Shown here piece after piece: positions 57,241 to 64,000 of a DNA stretch of 64,000 bases. The notes beneath the pieces were generated by a model. That model worked only from the letters and a program-made list of their open reading frames with translations, ran no database searches and had not been told where the DNA came from. The position numbers were made by a program, and so were the translations under genes. The stretch's first letter is position 1; each line of letters starts with the position of its first letter. Origin of the DNA: Actinomycetaceae bacterium (lineage in GTDB: Bacteria; Actinomycetota; Actinomycetes; Actinomycetales; Actinomycetaceae); NCBI GenBank assembly GCA_030537735.1, contig JAUNVG010000003.1, positions 62,001 through 126,000 on the forward strand, read 5' to 3'.

Positions 57241-57998
57241 AACACACTGCGTTAGATACCCTTAACCCCGTTACCCGGCTGCTGCTGTGCTTCGTTGCCA
57301 CCACCCCGCTGATTGTCACCTTGGACTGGCTCAGTGCCTCGGTGGCGTTAGCCTGCCAAGTGGTGGTGCTGCGCGTTTGCGGGGTGTCCTTACGGTTCAT
57401 GGCTACCCGCCTGCTGCCCGTGCTGGTGGCCGCTCCCATCGCCGCTATTTCCATGGCCCTGTACGGCAGGCCAGGAGGGCGCATCTGGGTGGATTTCGGA
57501 CTGCTGGTAGTTTCCGATCAGTCCCTAATGCTGGCGCTGGCCGTGTTTATCCGCATTTTCGCCCTCACTTTGCCGGTCCTGGTGCTGCTCTCTGGGGTGG
57601 ATCCCACGCTGATGGGCGACGGGTTGGCGCAGATCTTGCGCCTGCCCGCCACACTAGTGCTGGGTTCCCTGGCGGGAGTGCGCATGATCGGATTATTCGT
57701 CAGCGACTGGCAGACCCTGGCGCGCGCCCGGCGCGCCCGCGGTCTAGGTGATCAGGGACGTTTCAAACGCTGGTTCACCATGGCGTTCGCACTGCTGGTT
57801 TTCGCCATCCGGCGCGGTTCGGTGTTGGCCACCGCCATGGAAGCGCGCGGGTTTGGAGACGCGGCCGACCGCACTTGGGCTCGCCCTTCAGTGCTTACCT
57901 GGCGTGACCCAGTGGCGTTCCTAGTGGCGATTTCCACGGTGACGCTGGCTTTGGGTAGTGCCATTTGGTTCGGCACTATTTGGTACGTGTGGACCTAG
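57237..57998 (+). CDS. ykoC: ECF transporter T component (YkoC/CbiQ family)
   Basis: 253 residues, about five membrane helices, and the T-component coupling segment (ARRARGLGDQG, then MEARGFGDAADRT). In the intact system it connects the S component to the ATPase for uptake of thiamine or its pyrimidine. The GTG overlaps the TGA of the decayed ykoD remnant. The gene is open, but its partners are ruined, so it is probably orphaned. Confidence 0.85.
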   Translation: MKHTALDTLNPVTRLLLCFVATTPLIVTLDWLSASVALACQVVVLRVCGVSLRFMATRLLPVLVAAPIAAISMALYGRPGGRIWVDFGLLVVSDQSLMLALAVFIRIFALTLPVLVLLSGVDPTLMGDGLAQILRLPATLVLGSLAGVRMIGLFVSDWQTLARARRARGLGDQGRFKRWFTMAFALLVFAIRRGSVLATAMEARGFGDAADRTWARPSVLTWRDPVAFLVAISTVTLALGSAIWFGTIWYVWT

Positions 57999-58058
57999 GG
58001 CGGTGGCGCTACGTTCGGTACTATTTGGTACGTGTGGACCTAGAGCCGTGGCGCTACG
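57969..58058. repeat. 45-bp tandem duplication spanning the ykoC stop
   Basis: Two copies (57969-58013 and 58014-58058) with three or so differences, then a partial third. Each contains the last codons FGTIWYVWT and the TAG, so ykoC is unaffected. Confidence 0.85.
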
Positions 58059-58129
58059 TTCGGCATCATTCAACGGGACCGGTCGGCGCCAGGGCAGGGG
58101 TTGGCGAGGTCGGCTTTCCTGCTGGCACC

Positions 58130-58525
58130 TCATCGAGTAGTGGCAGGGCAGACATTTATCAGGGCGTAATCATATTCACCCGCCCTCGCCTTTTGCACCA
58201 TTTCGGGCGGCATGTGATACGTGTCCACCACGACAAACTCGATGTTAGAAGAAGTCTCCACGTAAGGAGTATCCCCGCAGGCTGCCAGCACGGTCTGCCA
58301 ACTCGCCCCATCCTGCTCCTGGCCCAGCCAGGGCAGCGTCAGATTCTGGGTCACTACGGTAGCGTGACCGTCGAACACGTTTAGTTTCTCAAGCTCGTCG
58401 TATTGCCTACCACGCAGCTGCACGAACTCCGTCAGTGGTGGGGAGAATAGGACTCCGATGTAGCCGACCAGTAAGCTGCAGGCAAGTAACACCGTGCCGA
58501 TAGCGAACCAAGCTGAGCGCGTCAT
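58130..58525 (-). CDS. Small membrane-anchored protein of unknown function
   Basis: 131 residues from ATG 58525 (GAGGGTAG upstream). One N-terminal helix (AWFAIGTVLLACSLLVGYIGV) anchors a small extracytoplasmic domain with two Cys (VLAACGDTP and LINVCPA), possibly a disulfide. No family recognised. Next to a decayed region. Confidence 0.65.
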   Translation of the reverse strand: MTRSAWFAIGTVLLACSLLVGYIGVLFSPPLTEFVQLRGRQYDELEKLNVFDGHATVVTQNLTLPWLGQEQDGASWQTVLAACGDTPYVETSSNIEFVVVDTYHMPPEMVQKARAGEYDYALINVCPATTR

Positions 58526-58683
58526 TCTACCCTCACTTGCATGCGATGTGTGCCGGATATGGATCAAACGCCGTCAGCCATGGTGACGTTTACTTCTTGA
58601 TAGGAACCCCTGAAGGTGAAGTCACCGATTGACTTCGGTAGGAGTAGCGGCTTCCTTTGGCATAAGCCCGGAACACTTGCCCT

Positions 58684-58731
58684 TTATTCATTGGGAGTCC
58701 CAGCGCGCCTACTATTGCGAAGCAATTTCAT
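58684..58731 (-). other. 15-codon ORF with a perfect ribosome binding site (leader or gene remnant)
   Basis: AAAGGAG lies 7 bp before an ATG that opens MKLLRNSRRAGTPNE and then stops. After the stop, the same strand still looks codon-like for about 90 bp (LLLPKSIGDFTFRGSYQEV). It is probably a truncated secreted-protein gene start, or a leader peptide. Elsewhere in 58526-58801 I see no gene. Confidence 0.3.
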
Positions 58732-58801
58732 GTTGATTCTCCTTTCAGCCGATAGGCTTAAACAGCACATTCTTACTGCAAGGACAATCACAGTTAGCTT
58801 G

Positions 58802-59725
58802 TCACCGCTTACACACGAGGGCGGGTTCGTCGCGAGGCGGGCCCACCCGTCCTCGTCGTTTGAATATCGCCCCACCGACTTCGGTCAGCAGCATCGCCAC
58901 GAAAATCAAACTGCCACCCACCAGTAGGCGCCCGGTTACGGACTCGCCGCCGAACACCACCGCGAAGAACGCTGCGAACACCGGTTCGGTGACCATGATG
59001 ATCGCCGCAGTGGCCGGATGCAGCAAGCCTTGTGCCCAGCTTTGCGCCACCATCGCCCCCAGACCGGCGACCAGGGCCATGTACACCAGTGCCACCCACG
59101 CACCGGTAGTTTGCGGCAGCGCGATGCCTCCGGGGAGGGCGAAAACGGTGGAGAAGGCCGCGATCACCATCATTTGGATGACGGCGAAAGCAAAGGGATT
59201 AGCACCGCGCGCCCACTTACCCATCAAAGCAATATGCAAAGCGTAGAGCACGGCACTGAGGAAGGTGATGGCCTCTCCCCCACCCACCGCGAAACCGCGC
59301 AAACTGAGCACCATTAGGCCCACGGTGGTGATGGCACTGGCAAGCCAGATGCGGCCGCTGAGGCGCTCACGGAAGAACAGCGCCACGATGATGGGGGTGA
59401 GCACCACGTAAATGCCGGTGATGAAGCCGGACACAGAAGCGTCCGTGGTGTTAAGCCCCACGGTTTGTAACAGTTGCGCCAGGAAGTAAACGGTTCCCAG
59501 GGTGACGCCGCGGCGCCACTGGCTCAGGGAGGCAGCGCGTAGCTGACGGTGGAAAACTACCACCCCCACCACCGCAGCCAGGCTAAAGCGCACAGCCAGG
59601 AAGTCCGACGCACTGACTTGCACCAGGAGGTCTTTAATGAGGAAGAAAGTTGAGCCCCACACCGCGGTCACCAGCATTAGGGCGAGGGCGGCTAGCACAG
59701 TCGATTCAGTTTGTTTGCGGGGCAC
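58802..59725 (-). CDS. EamA/DMT-family transporter
   Basis: About 307 residues from GTG 59725 (GGAGAATCCC upstream; a TTG one codon earlier is also possible). Ten membrane helices formed by two EamA repeats, beginning WGSTFFLIKDLL and with a second repeat near MALVAGLGAMVAQSWAQ. Probably exports metabolites or amino acids. A longer frame to 59797 lacks support. Confidence 0.87.
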   Translation of the reverse strand: MPRKQTESTVLAALALMLVTAVWGSTFFLIKDLLVQVSASDFLAVRFSLAAVVGVVVFHRQLRAASLSQWRRGVTLGTVYFLAQLLQTVGLNTTDASVSGFITGIYVVLTPIIVALFFRERLSGRIWLASAITTVGLMVLSLRGFAVGGGEAITFLSAVLYALHIALMGKWARGANPFAFAVIQMMVIAAFSTVFALPGGIALPQTTGAWVALVYMALVAGLGAMVAQSWAQGLLHPATAAIIMVTEPVFAAFFAVVFGGESVTGRLLVGGSLIFVAMLLTEVGGAIFKRRGRVGPPRDEPALVCKR

Positions 59726-59839
59726 CAATGTCGGGATTCTCCAGGTCGCGTCAACTACTTCCGCCGATATCCTAGCCGCCGGCGTAGGCCAACCCAACTT
59801 CGGAACGCTTCGCCCGCTTCACCCACCCGCTTCGCCCGC

Positions 59840-60118
59840 TTCATCCACCGTGAGCATTTAGTCGAAAAACCATCCCGAAACTGGCCCAAACCCTCACAGT
59901 GGCGGACCATCACCCACCCGACGGCACCACCCGCTTACCTTGGTTCATCCATCGTGAGCGTTTAGTCCAAAAACCACCCCGTATCTGGCGCAAATCCTCA
60001 CAGTGGCGGACCATCACCCACCCGACGGCACCACCCGCTTACCTTGGTTCATCCACCGTGAGCGTTTAGTCCAAAAACCATCCCGAATCTGGCCTAATCC
60101 CTCACAGTGGCGAACCAG
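59840..60118. repeat. 104-bp tandem repeat, 2.7 copies
   Basis: Copies start at 59840, 59944 and 60048. Each contains an imperfect inverted pair, CCACCGTGAG and CTCACAGTGG, about 45 bp apart, so it can fold. It occupies most of the 59726-60243 gap, which holds no gene. Confidence 0.85.
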
Positions 60119-60181
60119 GAAGGTTTGCGCCCAGATTGCGTTTTCTGCGATAAGCTAATCGACTCCCTGCTCCATACAAAC

Positions 60182-60217
60182 GAGGACGGGGTGGCCGATT
60201 CGACCACGCCCATCCTC
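60182..60217. terminator. Terminator of the sugar ABC operon
   Basis: GAGGACGGGGTGG (60182-60194) pairs with CCACGCCCATCCTC (60204-60217) with one bulge, just past the end of the 60244 gene on the minus strand. Confidence 0.65.
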
Positions 60218-60243
60218 ACTCGTATTCTGCGATTATTACCTTC

Positions 60244-61164
60244 TTATCCCTTCACGCCACCTTCTTCCACGCCTCTGAAGAAGTACTTCTGCGTGAATGT
60301 GAAGAGCAGGATAATAGGTAGCAGTGCGATGATGGTGCCCGCTGCCACCACTCTTGGATTCGTGCCGAAGGAAGAGGATAGGTACTGCATCCCAACGGTC
60401 AGCGTGTATTTCTCTGGGTCAGAGAGCACTACCAGCGGCCAGAGGAAGTCATCCCACGCCTGGATGAAAGACATTAGTGCCACCACTGACGCCATGCCTT
60501 TGACGTTGGGCCAGACAATGTGGCGCAGACGCTGCATGGTACTGGCACCGTCGATAGCTGCGGCATCCAAGATCGACTGCGGTATGGAACGTGCGGCCGT
60601 AGCCATAAGCAGAATGTTGATTGAAGTTATCGCAGTTGGTAAAAACACGCCCGTAAGAGTGTTTTGCAGGTTCAGTGCCTTAATCGTTAAGTACTGAGAT
60701 GTCAGGGTAACTTCGCCAGGCAGCAGCAAGGTGGAGAGGATGAGACCCATGATGATGGCTTTGCCTCGAAACTTCATATTTGCAAGTGCATATCCTGCGG
60801 CTGTTGCGAAAACAACGTTGGTAATAACCATCGCCACCGACACCACCAGTGAGTGCCAGGCGTAAGAAATCACTGGGATGGTTCGGGTTACCTCCCCATA
60901 GTTGGCAAAAGTGGGGTCTTGCGGCAGCAGGTTAGGAGGGAAAGAGTAGATGTTCTCCATCGGCCCTTTCAAAGATGTGGATAACTGCCACAAGAACGGC
61001 CCTACGGTAATGACCATTAGCAAGGTGAGAAGTAGGTAGCGTACCAGCAACCCTGGCAGAGTAGGCTTGTCGAACCCTGCTTCTCCCTTCTTTCGCCACG
61101 GTCGTGTGCGAGGCTTCTTCGCGAGGGCCGCAGGTGGCGTTGACGTGACAGTGGGGGCAGTCAT
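60244..61164 (-). CDS. Carbohydrate ABC transporter permease (MalG-type)
   Basis: 306 residues, six membrane helices, and the EAA loop DAAAIDGASTMQRLRHIVWP. One of two inner-membrane permeases of a CUT1-type sugar importer. Start overlaps the stop of the MalF-type gene by 4 bp. No dedicated ATPase is present; a shared MsiK-like ATPase encoded elsewhere is likely. Confidence 0.93.
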   Translation of the reverse strand: MTAPTVTSTPPAALAKKPRTRPWRKKGEAGFDKPTLPGLLVRYLLLTLLMVITVGPFLWQLSTSLKGPMENIYSFPPNLLPQDPTFANYGEVTRTIPVISYAWHSLVVSVAMVITNVVFATAAGYALANMKFRGKAIIMGLILSTLLLPGEVTLTSQYLTIKALNLQNTLTGVFLPTAITSINILLMATAARSIPQSILDAAAIDGASTMQRLRHIVWPNVKGMASVVALMSFIQAWDDFLWPLVVLSDPEKYTLTVGMQYLSSSFGTNPRVVAAGTIIALLPIILLFTFTQKYFFRGVEEGGVKG

Positions 61165-62099
61165 CGCTTTCCTCCTTGCTTGGCTTTCTTACCGCTACCC
61201 ATTTTGCGTAGCTTTCTAGCTTCCCGGATCTCAGCGCCTTGGTTTATGTATCCAACGACCAGTAGCGGGCCGATTGTTAACAGGAATAGGACTACCGATA
61301 TGGCTGATGCGTAGCCAAGGTTGCCGTTGAGGCCTTTACCGGTTTGCTGAATCAGCATCACCAGTGACTGGGCTTGACCGCCCGGCCCACCTGAGCCGTT
61401 GGTGAGTACATAGATTTCAGCGAAGATACGCATAGCTGCCACGGTCACTAAAGCTGAGATTAGGAGCATGGCACCTTTAACGCCCGGAACCGTCACTGTC
61501 CAAAAGCGTCGCCACCAGCCCGCCCCGTCAAGGGCGGCCGCCTCATGCAGCTCCTTACCTACGTTCGTTAAAGCTGCCAGGTAAACAACCATGTAGTATC
61601 CCAAGCCTTTCCACACGGTCAGTGAAATGGCGGATAGCAGGATCAGCCACCGGTCGATAAGGAAGTTTATGGGCTGATCCGTCAGATGTAAGAACTGTAA
61701 AGACTGGTTAATCAGGCCTTGGGAGTCAAAAAGCCACGACCAGATGATACCGACCACTACTACCGAAGCAATAACGGGAAAGTAGTAGGTGGTTCTAAAG
61801 ATCGAGATCCCCGGGACCTTCTTCTGCACCAGCAGAGCCAGGAACAGAGGTAGGAAGGTCAGCAAAGGGACACACACCACCACGTACACCAGGCTGGTGA
61901 CCATGGCGTATACGAAGCGTTCGTCGTGGAACAGTGTTACGAAGTTATCGAGACCGACCCACTTCGGTGTACGCAGTGGGCGGGCATCGGTGAACGACAG
62001 CACCACGGTGTTGAGGAATGGCCAGATTGCGAACACCAGTACCCATATCACTGCCGGTGCTAGCAGTAGGTACGGTGTGTACCACTTGTGCGCTTTCAC
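61161..62099 (-). CDS. Carbohydrate ABC transporter permease (MalF-type)
   Basis: 312 residues, six membrane helices, EAA loop HEAAALDGAGWWRRFWTVTVP. Partner of the MalG-type permease. It follows the binding protein by 35 bp. Confidence 0.93.
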   Translation of the reverse strand: MKAHKWYTPYLLLAPAVIWVLVFAIWPFLNTVVLSFTDARPLRTPKWVGLDNFVTLFHDERFVYAMVTSLVYVVVCVPLLTFLPLFLALLVQKKVPGISIFRTTYYFPVIASVVVVGIIWSWLFDSQGLINQSLQFLHLTDQPINFLIDRWLILLSAISLTVWKGLGYYMVVYLAALTNVGKELHEAAALDGAGWWRRFWTVTVPGVKGAMLLISALVTVAAMRIFAEIYVLTNGSGGPGGQAQSLVMLIQQTGKGLNGNLGYASAISVVLFLLTIGPLLVVGYINQGAEIREARKLRKMGSGKKAKQGGKR

Positions 62100-62134
62100 T
62101 TCATCTCCTCGGGGATCTCGATCTCATTTCGAAG

Positions 62135-63427
62135 CTACTTGGTCAGATTCTGGTTAGCGTATTCCACCGCTTTATCCAGTGCTTCTTGGATTCCGATATC
62201 GCCCTTCACAGCAAGAGCCATCTGCTGCTGCAAGAAGCGATCCATGTCGTAGGTGAACTGGATTGGGTATTCCGGAGTAGCTTCGCTTAAAGCCTTCGAA
62301 GCGGCTTCTGTAGCGGTCTTTTGTAGTTCGTTTTCGATCACTGCGGTGAAGGCTTCGGGGTTTTCCACACCGTCCTTAGTACCGGGGAAGAATCCTTGCG
62401 CGATCTTGAGGAACTCAACTTGGTTCTCCGTGTTCGTTACGAACTGGGCAAAAGCCAACGCAGCCGCCGGAGCCTTCGATTCCTTAGCTACGGAAATACC
62501 TTGGATGAACAACGGCGGGTGACCGATACGAGGGGTAGCCACCGTGTCTGGTAATAGACCCGGAGCTTCCTTTTCCAACTCGGAAGCAAAACCGGCCGAA
62601 GCTGTGGTCCAGGCAGTCTTTCCTTGCTTGTACAAAGCGGAGTTACCTAGGTAGTCAGCGTTGAGTGCCTCCGGAGGCATTGCGCCTTCCTCATAGGCTT
62701 TCTTGTAACGCTCTACCACCTTGACGGCTTCTGGACTATTGAAGACAAACTTCCCGTCCTTAATGATCTCCACCCCTGCTGAAGAAAGGGTACCGGTGCG
62801 AGGCACGTCAGAGATCATCTTGATTTCACCGTTAGTAGCGTCAGCAACCTTGTTCGCCATCTCAAACAGTTCATCAAGGTTAGAAGGCAGACTATTGGTA
62901 TCGATTCCAGCTTCCTTCAAGTACTTAGTGTTGTACCAGTTCAAGTCCGTTCCCAAGTACCAGGCGTAGCCGTAGTGCCCGTCGATCTCTGGGAATTTGT
63001 AGGCTTCGGTAGCGCCCTCAACATAGCCGGCAAGAGTTTCCTTATCGGCCGCTTCCAAATCAAGAAGCTTATCTACCTGCGCCAACTTGTACGCAAACTC
63101 CGGCGGTAGGTTGATTACATCAGGTAGCTCGTTAGAGTTCGCTTGCTGCAAGATCTTATCTTCATAGCCGTCACCAGGCTGATCGATCCACTTGACTTTA
63201 ACCTCTGGATTAGCGGATTCGAAGTCAGCGATCACCTTTTCGAAGTACGGGGTGAAGCGGTCATTCTTCAACGACCACGTTTGGAACGTGATCTCCCCCT
63301 TAATCTCACCTTCAGTATTGGGCTGATCAGAACTGGAACTACTTCCCGCTCCCCCGCCGGTACAGCCCGCCGCCAGCGCCACAGCGGCGCCAATCGCGAG
63401 GGCACTTAGCATCTTGTGCTTTCTCAT
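62135..63427 (-). CDS. Extracellular sugar-binding lipoprotein
   Basis: 430 residues. Signal peptide with lipobox LAAGC (Cys22), Ser-rich linker, then a family-1 solute-binding fold (ITFQTWSLKNDRF; NELPDVINLPPEF). Captures an oligosaccharide for the permeases downstream. The next gene upstream encodes a probable glycoside hydrolase. ATG 63427 with AAAGGAGAACAC. Confidence 0.93.
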   Translation of the reverse strand: MRKHKMLSALAIGAAVALAAGCTGGGAGSSSSSDQPNTEGEIKGEITFQTWSLKNDRFTPYFEKVIADFESANPEVKVKWIDQPGDGYEDKILQQANSNELPDVINLPPEFAYKLAQVDKLLDLEAADKETLAGYVEGATEAYKFPEIDGHYGYAWYLGTDLNWYNTKYLKEAGIDTNSLPSNLDELFEMANKVADATNGEIKMISDVPRTGTLSSAGVEIIKDGKFVFNSPEAVKVVERYKKAYEEGAMPPEALNADYLGNSALYKQGKTAWTTASAGFASELEKEAPGLLPDTVATPRIGHPPLFIQGISVAKESKAPAAALAFAQFVTNTENQVEFLKIAQGFFPGTKDGVENPEAFTAVIENELQKTATEAASKALSEATPEYPIQFTYDMDRFLQQQMALAVKGDIGIQEALDKAVEYANQNLTK

Positions 63428-63475
63428 TGTGTTCTCCTTTGAAACGTTGCCGATCTTTTCATCGACGGTTTTCGG

Positions 63476-64000
63476 TTACGGTTGCGTGGATAAGAATGGG
63501 GTTTGGGCGCGGTCAGCGCGCCGCACTTTATCATCGGGGTCATCTAAGTACCGGGAAGTATCCAGTACCAAGGCCGGAGGAACATGCTCGCTAGCCGCTT
63601 CATACCAACGGTCGAATAAGTCATGTTCGGCGCTGATGTGACTCCGCCGCCAGTCACGCGGGGCAAAGACAATCTCCGGGCGACAATCCTGTTGCTCAGC
63701 GAACGACGCACCCTGCCCCACGCCCAACTGGCCGCAAGCTTCTGCAGATCCCTCAGATTCAGCTACCTGAGTATTCTCGGTCTTTTCAGGCGCGCTAGTT
63801 GGGGAAGCTGGTGCGCTAACGTAATCGACGTCATGCCACTGCCGGGCAGCCAAAGCGAACGCATCTCCAATGGGCTTGGCGTTACCGTCTTCGTCAATCA
63901 AACCCAGCGAATGCTCCAACGCGGGGAAATCCGCTAACTGACGTGACACATCGTGGGAACACCACCAGGTAATCGCACACAAATGCGGACTCACGCCCCC
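63476..64000 (-). CDS. Probable glycoside hydrolase, C-terminal part (cut by window edge)
   Basis: The frame is open through base 64000, so the 5' end lies outside. The visible 175 residues carry [11 protein letters not shown], a Trp-rich strand typical of the end of a TIM-barrel glycosidase, then [21 protein letters not shown] and a disordered, acidic C-terminus. The family cannot be fixed from this part. Next to the sugar importer, it likely degrades the imported glycan. Confidence 0.6.
   Translation of the reverse strand, partial: GGVSPHLCAITWWCSHDVSRQLADFPALEHSLGLIDEDGNAKPIGDAFALAARQWHDVDYVSAPASPTSAPEKTENTQVAESEGSAEACGQLGVGQGASFAEQQDCRPEIVFAPRDWRRSHISAEHDLFDRWYEAASEHVPPALVLDTSRYLDDPDDKVRRADRAQTPFLSTQP

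Noticed and set aside
60107..60697. Plus-strand ORF of 196 codons
   Set aside because: Antisense to the MalG-type permease with its EAA loop; no plausible start signal.

Overview
The window is 64 kb from a high-GC Gram-positive bacterium, most likely an Actinomycetaceae-type actinobacterium. The evidence is frequent GTG/TTG starts, two Rpf-type resuscitation factors, an actinobacterial GuaB3 paralogue, a DtxR/IdeR-type iron box, an LAVTG sorting signal and YkoEDC-type ECF transporter genes. The species cannot be fixed from sequence alone.

Layout. 1-2.8 kb: the end of a MarR regulator, then an ABC ATPase and a permease split by a frameshift. 2.9-10.3 kb (minus strand): an ABC-F protein, ispE, rsmA, two Rpf-like G5/DUF348 proteins and tatD. 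10.4-12.4 kb is an accessory patch: a decayed membrane-protein fragment, a secreted protein paired with a 57-residue membrane peptide, and a 557-bp non-autonomous transposon with terminal inverted repeats and an exact 8-bp target duplication. 12.5-31 kb is mostly housekeeping: guaA, an unknown protein, ROK glucokinase, MFS exporter, a heterodimeric ABC exporter, pta-ackA, nadE, glutathione peroxidase, a frameshifted unknown gene and fumC.

31.4-40.1 kb is one iron-uptake operon behind a strong DtxR-type box: FTR1 permease, P19/Tp34 lipoprotein, DUF2318 membrane protein, two FtsX-type permeases and their ATPase, an FMN-binding lipoprotein and an ApbE flavin transferase. It looks like the Campylobacter P19 system, with flavin proteins in the place held there by thioredoxin-like proteins.

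40.2-42.1 kb holds guaB3 and a DnaQ-like exonuclease. 42.2-51.9 kb is a sugar or polyol-phosphate catabolic locus: a divergent GpsA-family dehydrogenase, then an RpiB/DerI-type isomerase, an unrecognised multi-pass membrane protein, an AraL-like HAD phosphatase, an FGGY kinase, an AraM-like dehydrogenase, an AraB-like kinase and an AraD epimerase. No arabinose isomerase (AraA) is present. This is the best candidate for an undescribed pathway.

52-64 kb: guaB, a surface-anchored ExeM/NucH nuclease, a heavily decayed ykoE-ykoD next to an intact ykoC, a small membrane-anchored protein, an EamA transporter, a 104-bp tandem repeat, and a sugar ABC importer (permeases and binding protein) beside the 3' end of a probable glycoside hydrolase cut by the window edge.
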